A stretch of 6,856 nt of DNA from contig CAJQPV010000262.1 in NCBI GenBank assembly GCA_905480305.1, positions 1 through 6,856 of the forward strand, written 5' to 3'. This document shows positions 1 to 6,856 of the stretch, piece by piece. Numbering within the stretch: position 1 is the first letter of the stretch; every line of letters begins with the position of its first letter. The notes under the pieces were generated by a model. That model was not told where the DNA came from. It saw only the letters and a list, made by a program, of their open reading frames with translations, and ran no database searches. The translations under genes were made by a program, and so were the position numbers. The stretch comes from an uncultured Gammaproteobacteria bacterium (GTDB lineage Bacteria; Pseudomonadota; Gammaproteobacteria; UBA9214).

Positions 1-1
1 T

Positions 2-2242
2 GCAGCAGCTGTTTCTGACCCGGCCATGAAAGCAAAATATGAACAGCTCGCCATCGATATCGACCGGGTTTACCAGGGCGTACCGTTGCCGCAAAAGTTA
101 CGGGAAACGGCCAAAGTATTTTCCGGAGGTCCATGGTTGCAGGAGATCTTGCGAGACTCTGCTGCAGAACTGGAAAAAGACCCGGCAGCCAGTAATCGTT
201 ACCAGGTGACGGCGCATCTACTGGCGAATTTGCGTGATGCCCTGCCCCGAATCAAAAGCGCGTCAGCACGCTTGCGGGTGATTGACCTTGGTCTTGATGT
301 AGAAACAGAAAATTTCAGCGCCAGTTCCGAATTGCGTGAACAGCTGGCGACGGCAAGCCGGCATCAGCATATTGTCTGGTTGGGGGCAGCCGTCGACGCG
401 GCATACGGTACCGGCGCAATTAACGCGCGTGCCCGGAAAGAACTGCAAAAGTCGCTGGCGGGTATTGAGGCAAACAGCATCTCGCTAGCCGATTATATGG
501 ATACGCTGGGTTATTTAGCACGGGTACCCGGCTGGGGGACCCAGGGCCTGCGGTTCCAGTTTTTTGATTCCATGCAGAAGCTGGCCGAGATTGAACCGCA
601 AGCGCTGTTGTTCATTCAGGACCAGTTACGCGGCAGTCCTCTACTGTTTTATTCACAGGTGCTTGATGATTTGCTGCAGGATGCAAACCGACTCGCCGGT
701 GTGCAGTACAAATTATTTGATCAGAATATAGGTGTGGGTTTTCGGGCACTGAATCCCGGGCTGGCCCGGGGTGTACTGTATGCCAGCCCGGATTTTTCAG
801 ACATAGGAAACTTTGACCCACACGGTATCTATCTGTTGCCGGAAACTGTTTCAGAATTACCACCGGTAGCTGGCATCATGACGGCCGGCGAAGGTAATCC
901 ATTGTCACATGTGCAATTACTGGCACGTAATCTCGGCATTCCCAACGTCGGTGTCGATGAAGGATTGATTCCGACCTTGAAGAATCATGACGGTGAAAAA
1001 GTCGTTATGGCCGTCAGTCCGTCCGGGCTGGTGGAGCTTAGCCGTGACGGCGCTGAGTGGGATAAGGTCTTTGGTGAAGAAAACAAGAACCAGGGCGCCG
1101 CAATTAACCCGGACCTGGAAAAGCTCGATTTATCAGTGCAGTCTTTCTTGTTACTGGATGACCTGCGTGCCAGCGACTCCGGCAGGACCGTCGGCCCCAA
1201 GGCTGCCAAGCTCGGTGAGTTACGCCATCATTACCCCGGGGCAGTTGCAAAAGGCGTGGCCATCCCGTTTGGCGTCTTCAAGGCAACCGTGCTCGACAAG
1301 CCATACAAGAACAGCGGCAAGACAGTGTTTGAATGGATGGTTGCTGAGTACGATCACATCCAGGGCATGCCGGTTGATTCTGCCGAGCGCAACGACTATA
1401 CCAACCGCTTCAGGGAAGAGCTGTATAACCTGATTGCAGATTCAAAGCTGGACGATACGTTTCGCAAACAGCTGCGGGAAACCATGGCGCAGGCCTTTGG
1501 CCCCGGGGATAGCTACGGTGTTTTTGTCCGCTCCGACACCAATGTTGAGGACCTCGCCGGGTTTACCGGTGCCGGTCTGAATCTGACGCTGCCGAACGTG
1601 GTCGGTGTGGATAATGTCATTAATGATATCCCGAAGGTCTGGGCGTCACCTTTTACAGCACGTGCCTTTGCCTGGCGCCAGTCACATATGTCTCAACCGG
1701 AGCATGTCTACCCTGCAGTACTGTTGTTACGCTCGGTCCCGAATGACAAATCGGGTGTCATGGTGACGCAGGATATTGACACCGGTGACAAGGCTGTACT
1801 GTCTGTCGCTATTAATGAAGGTGTTGGTGGTGCGGTTGACGGCCAGTCGGCTGAATCCATCCGCATTGACACCCGCGACGGATCGGTACGCGTGCTGGCA
1901 ATGGCGACAGCGCCCTGGCGACGTAACCCGAATCCTGCCGGTGGTGTTGACAAATTACCTGTCAGCGGCAGCGATACTGTGTTGCAACCAGACGAAATCA
2001 GGCAACTAATAACCTTTGCCAAAGAACTGCCCGACAAATTTCCACCTATCACCGATGACGACGGGAACCTGGCACCGGCTGATATTGAGTTCGGCTTTCT
2101 GGATGGCAAGCTTCACCTGTTCCAGTTACGTCCCTTTCTGGAAAGTCGACATGCTCGCGGCAGCAGCTATCTGAATAAAATGGATCAGTCGCTCGAAGGT
2201 AATATGAATAACACGATTAATATGCAAGAGGCTCCGAAATGA
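2..2242 (+). CDS. GWD-like dikinase: phosphohistidine domain plus C-terminal PEP/pyruvate-binding (PPDK_N, ATP-grasp) domain, 5'-partial
   Basis: Residues are numbered from the ATG at 26. Residues 1-235 are mostly helical and I do not recognise them. Residues about 237-342 form a PEP-utiliser mobile domain with the candidate catalytic histidine H295 in LSHVQLLARN. Residues about 375-705 form a PPDK_N-type ATP-grasp domain: VGPKAAKLGEL (389-399), IPFGVF (413-418), VRSDTNVEDL (501-510) followed by GFTGAGL, and a closing E688 and QLRPF (700-704). Known family chemistry is autophosphorylation of the histidine from ATP, releasing AMP and phosphate, then transfer to an acceptor. The His-before-ATP order and the LSHV..xARN and RSD.N.EDL motifs resemble glucan water dikinases. 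No PEP-binding TIM barrel follows, so this is not a complete PEP synthase or PPDK. The acceptor is unknown. The frame is open to the window edge (AAAVSDPA precedes the ATG) and there is no Shine-Dalgarno before position 26, so the true start probably lies upstream. It overlaps the next gene by four bases. Confidence 0.85.
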   Translation, partial: AAAVSDPAMKAKYEQLAIDIDRVYQGVPLPQKLRETAKVFSGGPWLQEILRDSAAELEKDPAASNRYQVTAHLLANLRDALPRIKSASARLRVIDLGLDVETENFSASSELREQLATASRHQHIVWLGAAVDAAYGTGAINARARKELQKSLAGIEANSISLADYMDTLGYLARVPGWGTQGLRFQFFDSMQKLAEIEPQALLFIQDQLRGSPLLFYSQVLDDLLQDANRLAGVQYKLFDQNIGVGFRALNPGLARGVLYASPDFSDIGNFDPHGIYLLPETVSELPPVAGIMTAGEGNPLSHVQLLARNLGIPNVGVDEGLIPTLKNHDGEKVVMAVSPSGLVELSRDGAEWDKVFGEENKNQGAAINPDLEKLDLSVQSFLLLDDLRASDSGRTVGPKAAKLGELRHHYPGAVAKGVAIPFGVFKATVLDKPYKNSGKTVFEWMVAEYDHIQGMPVDSAERNDYTNRFREELYNLIADSKLDDTFRKQLRETMAQAFGPGDSYGVFVRSDTNVEDLAGFTGAGLNLTLPNVVGVDNVINDIPKVWASPFTARAFAWRQSHMSQPEHVYPAVLLLRSVPNDKSGVMVTQDIDTGDKAVLSVAINEGVGGAVDGQSAESIRIDTRDGSVRVLAMATAPWRRNPNPAGGVDKLPVSGSDTVLQPDEIRQLITFAKELPDKFPPITDDDGNLAPADIEFGFLDGKLHLFQLRPFLESRHARGSSYLNKMDQSLEGNMNNTINMQEAPK
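2226..2231 (+). promoter_or_regulatory. Ribosome binding site for the downstream serine hydrolase gene
   Basis: AAGAGG lies inside the end of the dikinase gene, seven bases before the ATG at 2239. With the ATGA stop/start overlap at 2239-2242 it supports that start and suggests translational coupling of the two genes. Confidence 0.55.
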
Positions 2243-3543
2243 ACAGACCTGCAGTTTTTTTTATCCTGACATTATTCCTGCCGCTGCTGGCAGTTGCTTA
2301 TCCACTGGATGGCTATCAGGACACCGGTATCCGTCGCGTCGAGGGTGCCCGACTTGCCAATGAAGGCGTCATTCCCGGCCGCAAACAGCCGGCAGGTGCC
2401 CTGCTCTCAACATCTGAAGTGGATTTGCGTTTACTTAACTACCGGAATATGGATTTGCCGGCGCCGGATCCTGCATTCAGCAGGCAACTGGTAAAAATGT
2501 TGGGTAGCAGCGCTGATAATTACGGCATCGCTGTGCTGGATATCAGCGACCCTGCGAATCCGGTTTATGGCGAGCATCGTGGTGATTATCGGCAAAATAC
2601 CGGCAGCGTTGGTAAAATCATTGTGGCACTGGGACTGTTCCAGGCGCTGGCCGATGCCTGGCCGGACGACCTCGACAAACGCCGGGGAATCCTGAAGAAC
2701 ACCATTGTCACGGCGGACGATTTCAGTGTATCGGACCACCATAAAATTCGTGTCTTTAATGTGGAGACCAGAACACTGGCACGACACACAATGCCAGTCG
2801 GGCAACAGGGTTCCCTGTGGGAGTACCTGGACTGGACGTTGTCGGTAAGCTCAAATTCTGCGGCTGCAATGACCATGCGTGAGGCAATGCTGTTAAAGCA
2901 GTATGGCAAGAGTTATCCGCCGTCAGAGGCAGAGATACAGCGCTTTTTCAAAGATACACCGAAGCAGGAACTGACCGACCTGTTTCAGCGAACCTTTTTT
3001 GATCCGATTACGCGCAATGGTCTGGATATAGAAAAGATCAGACAGGGCAGTTTCTTCACGCGCACCGGCAAAAAGAAAGTGAATGGTGGTGGTAACAGTT
3101 ATGGTACAGCCCGTGAACTGGTAAAGCTGACACTGCGTATGGAGCAAGGCCGTTTGGTTGACGAGTTTTCCAGTCGTGAGCTGAAACGCCTGTTGTATAT
3201 GACTGAACGCAGGATCCGCTACGCGTCTGCGCCGGCACTCAGGGACTCGGCTGTCTATTTCAAATCCGGCTCCCTCTACAGTTGCATGGAAGAAGAAGGT
3301 TTCAATTGTGGCAAGTACATGGGCAACAAAAGGAACTATATGAATTCACTCGCCATTATTGAGAACACCAGTAACGGCTATCAGCTGAATTATATTGCCG
3401 GGCTGATTTCCAATGTCCTGAGAGTGAATTCTGCTGTAGAACATCAAACCTTCGGTATGCGCATTCATAGAATGATCGAGAAGGCACATCCCCCTGGAGA
3501 AGTCCGCAAATCTGCTCCGCTGCTGCCCATACCGCCACGCTAG
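2239..3543 (+). CDS. Secreted SxxK serine hydrolase of the beta-lactamase/penicillin-binding fold
   Basis: This is a 434-residue protein with a Sec signal peptide: positive N-terminus, hydrophobic residues 6-20 and probable cleavage after AVA (18-20), so it is probably periplasmic. The three active-site motifs of the fold are present: SVGK (S123 nucleophile, K126), SSN (204-206) and KSG (342-344, in VYFKSGSLY). Members of this fold acylate on the first serine and act as D,D-peptidases, transpeptidases, beta-lactamases or esterases; the substrate here cannot be read from sequence. I see no ExxLN omega-loop motif, the deacylating glutamate of class A beta-lactamases, so resistance is not the expected role. 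The 81-residue gap from SxxK to SxN exceeds the roughly 60 of class A enzymes, indicating an insertion. C349 and C357 could form a disulfide. The tail after about 415 is proline-rich. The start is supported by AAGAGG seven bases upstream and by the ATGA overlap with the dikinase gene. It resembles the partial gene at 6087. Confidence 0.85.
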   Translation: MNRPAVFFILTLFLPLLAVAYPLDGYQDTGIRRVEGARLANEGVIPGRKQPAGALLSTSEVDLRLLNYRNMDLPAPDPAFSRQLVKMLGSSADNYGIAVLDISDPANPVYGEHRGDYRQNTGSVGKIIVALGLFQALADAWPDDLDKRRGILKNTIVTADDFSVSDHHKIRVFNVETRTLARHTMPVGQQGSLWEYLDWTLSVSSNSAAAMTMREAMLLKQYGKSYPPSEAEIQRFFKDTPKQELTDLFQRTFFDPITRNGLDIEKIRQGSFFTRTGKKKVNGGGNSYGTARELVKLTLRMEQGRLVDEFSSRELKRLLYMTERRIRYASAPALRDSAVYFKSGSLYSCMEEEGFNCGKYMGNKRNYMNSLAIIENTSNGYQLNYIAGLISNVLRVNSAVEHQTFGMRIHRMIEKAHPPGEVRKSAPLLPIPPR

Positions 3544-3582
3544 GGAAAGCCTGAACGCAGGGTCGCCATGATTTTCACCAGC

Positions 3583-5763
3583 TCATGAGTTGCCGGAACG
3601 TACCACCGACTTCAGTTCATTGACGATGTCACCGAGGGTACGTGTGCTTCTGCTCCCTTGCGGGGCCTCACCGAGGTGTTTTAGCAGATCGTTGTACAGG
3701 TAGCCCGGCAGAACATTCTCCAGGTACTCGAGGGCAGTGCCGCGCAGGTTCAGGTCCTTGCTGAACGCAGCCTGCATCGACAGGCGCACGGCATCCGGAT
3801 CGAGTGTCAGTGCCAGCAAGGTAAATACATGCTCAAGTCCGCGATTGAATTCTGGATTAACATCTTCCTCGTCAGTGGCGTAATCCATTTTCAGTTCCAT
3901 ATCACGGCCTTCCCAATCCTCCGGGCTGGCTTGTAACTCGTTACTGATTGCGTCATAGACCTGCTGCCGGGGAATGACGATATGCGGGTTCCTCTGCCGC
4001 ATGCGTACAAGTACCCGGGCGCAGCTGTAGCGGACATTAAATGTCTCGTCAACCATACCCAGTAGCAGCCCGGCAATTGACCTCGGACTGTGGCTCGCTT
4101 CCAGCACTCCGGGCAGACGCTGGCGTACCAGTAACGGCAGGTCGGGATTAAGCAATGCGTCAGTTAGTTGCCCCGGTATGCGGGTAACCAGCCAGCGCAA
4201 TTCAGAACGTGCTTCCAGGGTCATTTCGTTGTTTGAGAGTAACGGGATCATGTAATGCGCCACGCTGACATCCAGGTCGGGATTACCCAGGGCGCGACGA
4301 ATGCGACGCGTATCACCCGAGGTCAGGTCGCTGATTATGAGTGCAACCCGGCCTGCCTCATCTGTAATGCTTATATCTTGATCGATATCTTCATCGGTAT
4401 CTTCCTCACCGTCAGGATGTGCAAGCGCCTCGATTTTCGACTGCAGGAATTCACGCTCGCTATAGGCGCTGCTTTCTGCAAGGATTTCCTGGGTGGTGGC
4501 ATCCACGATATCGTCTTCATCGATACGAACGACCCCCTTGCGCAGGCTTCTTGCAAGCTGATTGATATAGCCTCGATTCAGACGAACCACTACATACAGC
4601 GCGAGCGAGGCTACAACGACTGCGCACGTGGCAACTACGGCTGTTGGCAGATTGGGTGCAATGAACAGTAGCAGTAGCAGCAATCCGCTACCGATGAGGT
4701 CGCCGAGGCGGTCGCTGGCAACGTCAATAATGGTTTTCGTAGGGCGTTTTTTGTGTGGCGGTAGCGGTGTATAGAGAAGTTCAAACGCAGACCGGAAAAG
4801 GGAATTGGTAAAAATGGCCTGGCCACCACGCAATGTCACCATGGTCCACAGATGTGTAAAGGCCACACCTACAACACCAAAAATGGCAATCGTGAAAGGT
4901 AAAATTGCTATGGTCATGCCTATTCCATAGCGTTGCAGGATGCGGCGCCCCAGCAGGCTCTGCAGAATAAAACCAAGCACACCGATAGAAGCATAAAATG
5001 ATCCGAAAAAAGCGACCAGGGATTCGCTGTCCTTGAAATGAGCTGATGCTTCAGACTTGAATGCATAATCGACCAGCGCTGCCATAACGGCAACCAGCAC
5101 CATCAGTGCAGCCATCCACTGCAGGTAATGCGTCTGGGATATAACAGTGAAGGCGGACCGCGTTCTCACCGCGTTATCGATTGGTATGGTACGAGTAGGT
5201 GCGCCGATACAACGAACCGTTATCATGCAGATAAAATGCAGGCCGCTGAGGAACAGTAGTACGGCGCGTACATCCATGGACTTGGCAACCTCGGAAGCCA
5301 GCACGCCACCGATCACGCCACCCAGCGCAGCGGCGGCTGCTATGCGTGCAACACGTTGCTTGGCAGAGTGCGGGTCAAAGCGTTCGTTGATAATAGACCA
5401 GAATCCGCTAATCAGGATCGCGCCAAAAACTGCCATGTGTAAATACAGGGCGATGGAGGTTATGCCTGGCCGGTAATCAAGCAGAAACCATTCCCCTATA
5501 TATAACAGTGAACTCAACCCGAAGACGACAGGAATTAATTTGATAGGGCTGATAACAGATAGCAGTCTGGACATAAGCAGCACGCCCGCTATGGAAGCGA
5601 TGGCGGCAGCAATCACGACCTTGGGCAGATTAGTGACGTCAAAGTTGGAAAGAAACAAGGCATCACGCGTTGCCTTGCCCGCGACCTGTTGTGCAATCAT
5701 GGTGGTTGCGGCAATCAGTGCAAAGGCCAGTGCTATGGCGTCGGTACGGCTGCTGTTATTCAT
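3583..5763 (-). CDS. Npt1/Npt2-family (ATP/ADP translocase-like, MFS-related) transporter fused to a C-terminal HEAT-like domain
   Basis: This is a 726-residue inner-membrane protein. Residues 8-395 contain about 12 hydrophobic helices, roughly at 8-28, 46-70, 74-95, 102-125, 140-160, 166-186, 212-233, 248-270, 281-303, 305-325, 353-371 and 373-395. The N-terminal GKATRDALFLSNF followed by LPK, and ELLYTPLPPHKKRPTKTIID (328-347) followed by DRLGDLIGSG, resemble the Npt1/Npt2 nucleotide transporter family. Characterised members in obligate intracellular bacteria and plastids exchange ATP for ADP or import nucleotides; substrates of homologues in free-living bacteria are largely unknown, so none is assigned. 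Residues 396-726 are soluble and probably cytoplasmic, with an acidic linker (about 452-463) and then paired amphipathic helices from about 497 to 700 that look like HEAT repeats. The start is ATG at 5763: an in-frame TAA at 5779-5781 leaves no upstream alternative, although no good Shine-Dalgarno is visible. The gene is convergent with the hydrolase ending at 3543 (39-base gap) and divergent from the gene at 6087. Confidence 0.85.
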   Translation of the reverse strand: MNNSSRTDAIALAFALIAATTMIAQQVAGKATRDALFLSNFDVTNLPKVVIAAAIASIAGVLLMSRLLSVISPIKLIPVVFGLSSLLYIGEWFLLDYRPGITSIALYLHMAVFGAILISGFWSIINERFDPHSAKQRVARIAAAAALGGVIGGVLASEVAKSMDVRAVLLFLSGLHFICMITVRCIGAPTRTIPIDNAVRTRSAFTVISQTHYLQWMAALMVLVAVMAALVDYAFKSEASAHFKDSESLVAFFGSFYASIGVLGFILQSLLGRRILQRYGIGMTIAILPFTIAIFGVVGVAFTHLWTMVTLRGGQAIFTNSLFRSAFELLYTPLPPHKKRPTKTIIDVASDRLGDLIGSGLLLLLLFIAPNLPTAVVATCAVVVASLALYVVVRLNRGYINQLARSLRKGVVRIDEDDIVDATTQEILAESSAYSEREFLQSKIEALAHPDGEEDTDEDIDQDISITDEAGRVALIISDLTSGDTRRIRRALGNPDLDVSVAHYMIPLLSNNEMTLEARSELRWLVTRIPGQLTDALLNPDLPLLVRQRLPGVLEASHSPRSIAGLLLGMVDETFNVRYSCARVLVRMRQRNPHIVIPRQQVYDAISNELQASPEDWEGRDMELKMDYATDEEDVNPEFNRGLEHVFTLLALTLDPDAVRLSMQAAFSKDLNLRGTALEYLENVLPGYLYNDLLKHLGEAPQGSRSTRTLGDIVNELKSVVRSGNS

Positions 5764-5885
5764 GAGACATGGGTGTACTTATTATGTCCTGAAAGACTCA
5801 AGCAATTTAACGCGCTGCCGCTAAACCTGCATGGAACCGACGCCAGAATTATGGGCTTCCGGAGATAAATAATTGACATCTTTGA

Positions 5886-5904
5886 TGAGTTAAGCACTGA
5901 GTTA
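5886..5904. repeat. Two direct copies of TGAGTTA, 12-base period
   Basis: TGAGTTA occurs at 5886-5892 and again at 5898-5904. The spacing is close to one helical turn, as in some regulator binding sites. It lies downstream of the candidate minus-strand promoter at 5922-5951. Chance occurrence in AT-rich DNA is quite possible. Confidence 0.35.
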
Positions 5905-5913
5905 TGGGTGCTT
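5892..5913. repeat. Inverted repeat AAGCAC / GTGCTT, potential hairpin
   Basis: The arms are 5892-5897 and 5908-5913: a perfect 6-base stem with a 10-base loop. It overlaps the TGAGTTA repeats. It would fall in the 5' leader of the transporter transcript if the promoter at 5922-5951 is used. It is too weak and lacks the T-run needed to be called a terminator. Confidence 0.3.
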
Positions 5914-5921
5914 TTAGACTG

Positions 5922-5951
5922 AAAATAGTTTCTGATTAACATTATTATCAA
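5922..5951 (-). promoter_or_regulatory. Candidate sigma-70-type promoter for the transporter gene
   Basis: Read on the minus strand, TTGATA (5946-5951) is followed after 18 bases by TATTTT (5922-5927), matching the consensus hexamers at 5 of 6 and 4 of 6 positions. It would give a leader of about 150 bases before the ATG at 5763. A closer -10-like CATAAT (5781-5786, minus strand) has no good -35 partner. The AT-richness makes false matches likely. Confidence 0.25.
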
Positions 5952-6020
5952 TATATACAGTAAGATAGGAAAGTTATCCAGTTTCCACGTGTACTTTTGG
6001 TCGCTGCTTTGCTAATAGAT

Positions 6021-6034
6021 TTAATTGATATTAA
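6021..6034. repeat. AT-rich palindrome TTAAT-N4-ATTAA
   Basis: This perfect inverted repeat has five-base arms around TGAT, about 50 bases upstream of the start codon at 6087. It could be an operator for that gene, but arms made only of A and T often arise by chance in such DNA. Confidence 0.25.
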
Positions 6035-6048
6035 TGAAGACTAATATC

Positions 6049-6076
6049 TTGATAACAGACTGATTTCTGATAGGAT
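6049..6076 (+). promoter_or_regulatory. Candidate promoter for the second serine hydrolase gene
   Basis: TTGATA (6049-6054) is followed after 16 bases by TAGGAT (6071-6076), which is preceded by an extended -10 element TGA. Transcription would begin about four bases before the ATG at 6087, giving a nearly leaderless mRNA. Alternatively AGGA (6072-6075) is a weak Shine-Dalgarno with 11-base spacing and the real promoter lies upstream. The two readings of the same bases cannot be separated from sequence. Confidence 0.25.
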
Positions 6077-6086
6077 ACTCCGCCAT

Positions 6087-6856
6087 ATGCGCAATTTATA
6101 CCTAGTCATTTTCGCCCTCCTCGGACTTGCTGGCAGTGCCCAGGCACTGGCTGATGGTGCCGGCGGTTTTCCGTCTCTTTGGGACAGCTATGATGTCAGC
6201 CTGCAGAAGCAGCTGGAAAGCACCCTCAAAAACCTGGGGCTTGATAAAGCATCACGCAATCGCAAACTTGGCGTCACCATCGTTGATATTACTGATCTTG
6301 AAGAACCCCGTGTAGCTTCTGTCAACGGCGACAATATGCTGTATGCCGCCAGCCTCCCCAAGATCGCCATTCTCATGGGTGCGTTTGTGGAAATCGAACA
6401 GGGTAATATGGAACTCGATAATGACACGCGTGATTCACTGACACGCATGATTCGTAACTCTTCAAATACTGATGCAACCCGTATGCTGAATCACGTCGGC
6501 AAGGATCGACTGCTGGAAATATTACAGTCGGATTTGTACCACATGTATGACCCGGCAGTGAATGGCGGACTATGGGTGGGCAAGGAATACGGAAGGTCAT
6601 CAGCCTACAAGCGCGACCCGTTGCACAATCTTTCGCATGGCGCGACTCCGATGCAGGCTGCTCGTTTTTACTACCTGCTGGAAACCGGTCAACTCTGTAA
6701 CCCGAAGCTGACTGCAGAGATGAAGGGAATGCTCGGTAACCCCGGCATTAATCACAAATTCGTTAAGGGTCTTTCCGGTTTTCCTGATGCAAAGGTCTAT
6801 CGTAAATCAGGCTCCTGGAAAAAATGGCATGCAGACAGCGCTATCGTCGAAGCAAG
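6087..6856 (+). CDS. Secreted SxxK serine hydrolase, class A beta-lactamase-like fold, 3'-partial
   Basis: The frame runs open from the ATG at 6087 to the window edge: 256 complete codons, with the C-terminus missing. A Sec signal peptide is visible (hydrophobic residues 4-16, probable cleavage after AQA at 18-20), so the product is probably periplasmic. Active-site motifs are SLPK (S89 nucleophile, K92), SSN (125-127, in MIRNSSNTDATRML) and KSG (240-242, in VYRKSGSW). The region around SSN and the later ATPMQAARFYYLL (186-198) align well with the class A beta-lactamase-like family (Beta-lactamase2, PF13354). No ExxLN omega-loop glutamate is seen between the second and third motifs, so efficient beta-lactam hydrolysis is doubtful; a peptidoglycan D,D-peptidase or another hydrolase role fits better. 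Shared traits with the protein at 2239-3543 include DI[ST]D..xxP before the nucleophile and VY.KSGS near the end, marking them as distant paralogues. It is transcribed away from the transporter gene. Confidence 0.85.
   Translation, partial: MRNLYLVIFALLGLAGSAQALADGAGGFPSLWDSYDVSLQKQLESTLKNLGLDKASRNRKLGVTIVDITDLEEPRVASVNGDNMLYAASLPKIAILMGAFVEIEQGNMELDNDTRDSLTRMIRNSSNTDATRMLNHVGKDRLLEILQSDLYHMYDPAVNGGLWVGKEYGRSSAYKRDPLHNLSHGATPMQAARFYYLLETGQLCNPKLTAEMKGMLGNPGINHKFVKGLSGFPDAKVYRKSGSWKKWHADSAIVEA

Larger units (their letters stand above)
5764..6086. other. AT-rich divergent intergenic region
   Basis: These 323 bases separate two divergently transcribed genes and are clearly richer in A and T than the flanking coding sequence, mainly from about 5860 to 6080. 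They should hold the promoters of both genes. I see a tandem heptamer, a short hairpin, an AT-rich palindrome and weak promoter-like hexamers, listed separately. I see no convincing small gene: the one long frame across it (5760-5951, minus strand) lacks a recognisable start context or domain. Confidence 0.7.

Noticed and set aside
987..1433. 148-codon plus-strand frame inside the dikinase gene
   Set aside because: It is an out-of-frame shadow of a gene with clear domain motifs; its translation shows low complexity and no recognisable motif.
1708..2109. 133-codon minus-strand frame opposite the dikinase ATP-grasp region
   Set aside because: It is antisense to well-conserved coding sequence, serine-rich in translation and has no domain or ribosome binding site.
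3544..3582. Possible bidirectional terminator between the convergent genes
   Set aside because: The 39-base gap shows no GC-rich stem followed by a T-run; the CTCATGAG palindrome at 3582-3589 is too short and overlaps the transporter stop codon.
4255..4671. 138-codon plus-strand frame opposite the transporter's soluble domain
   Set aside because: It is antisense to the coherent transporter-HEAT reading frame and has no signal, domain or start context of its own.
5760..5951. 63-codon minus-strand frame across the divergent intergenic region
   Set aside because: It covers the AT-rich promoter region, overlaps the transporter start and shows no Shine-Dalgarno or protein-like pattern.
5974..5982. 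Possible DnaA box (TTATCCA followed by GT)
   Set aside because: It is a single imperfect match with no cluster of boxes or replication gene nearby, so it is not evidence of an origin.
6087..6856. Antibiotic-resistance beta-lactamase
   Set aside because: The fold motifs fit but SSN replaces SDN and no ExxLN omega-loop glutamate is visible, so a resistance call is not supported.

Overview
The window looks like a chromosomal segment of a Gram-negative bacterium, most plausibly a free-living gammaproteobacterium. This rests on mid-range base composition, two Sec-type signal peptides ending in AVA or AQA, and the protein families present; it is an inference, not a phylogenetic result. There are four protein-coding genes. 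The first is cut by the left edge and the last by the right edge. I saw no tRNA, rRNA, CRISPR array, insertion sequence or phage gene.

Layout. Positions 2-2242 (+) hold most of a dikinase-family protein: a mobile phosphohistidine domain followed by a C-terminal ATP-grasp domain. This order and several motifs resemble plant-type glucan water dikinases more than PEP synthase. Its stop codon overlaps, as ATGA, the start of a secreted SxxK serine hydrolase of the beta-lactamase/penicillin-binding fold (2239-3543, +), so the two are probably co-transcribed and translationally coupled. Only 39 bases later the opposite-strand gene ends: 3583-5763 (-) encodes a membrane protein of about 12 helices resembling the Npt1/Npt2 (ATP/ADP translocase-like) transporters, fused to a roughly 330-residue soluble C-terminal region with an acidic linker and HEAT-like helical repeats. 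An AT-rich 323-base intergenic region (5764-6086) separates it from a divergent gene at 6087 (+), a second secreted SxxK serine hydrolase distantly related to the first, which runs off the right edge.

How the genes may relate. Two envelope serine hydrolases bracket a nucleotide-transporter-like membrane protein, and one is coupled to a dikinase that would transfer a phosphate from ATP through a histidine. A shared role in cell-envelope or glucan metabolism is possible but only an inference from proximity. The most unusual elements are the GWD-like dikinase coupled to a periplasmic hydrolase, and the transporter-HEAT fusion.
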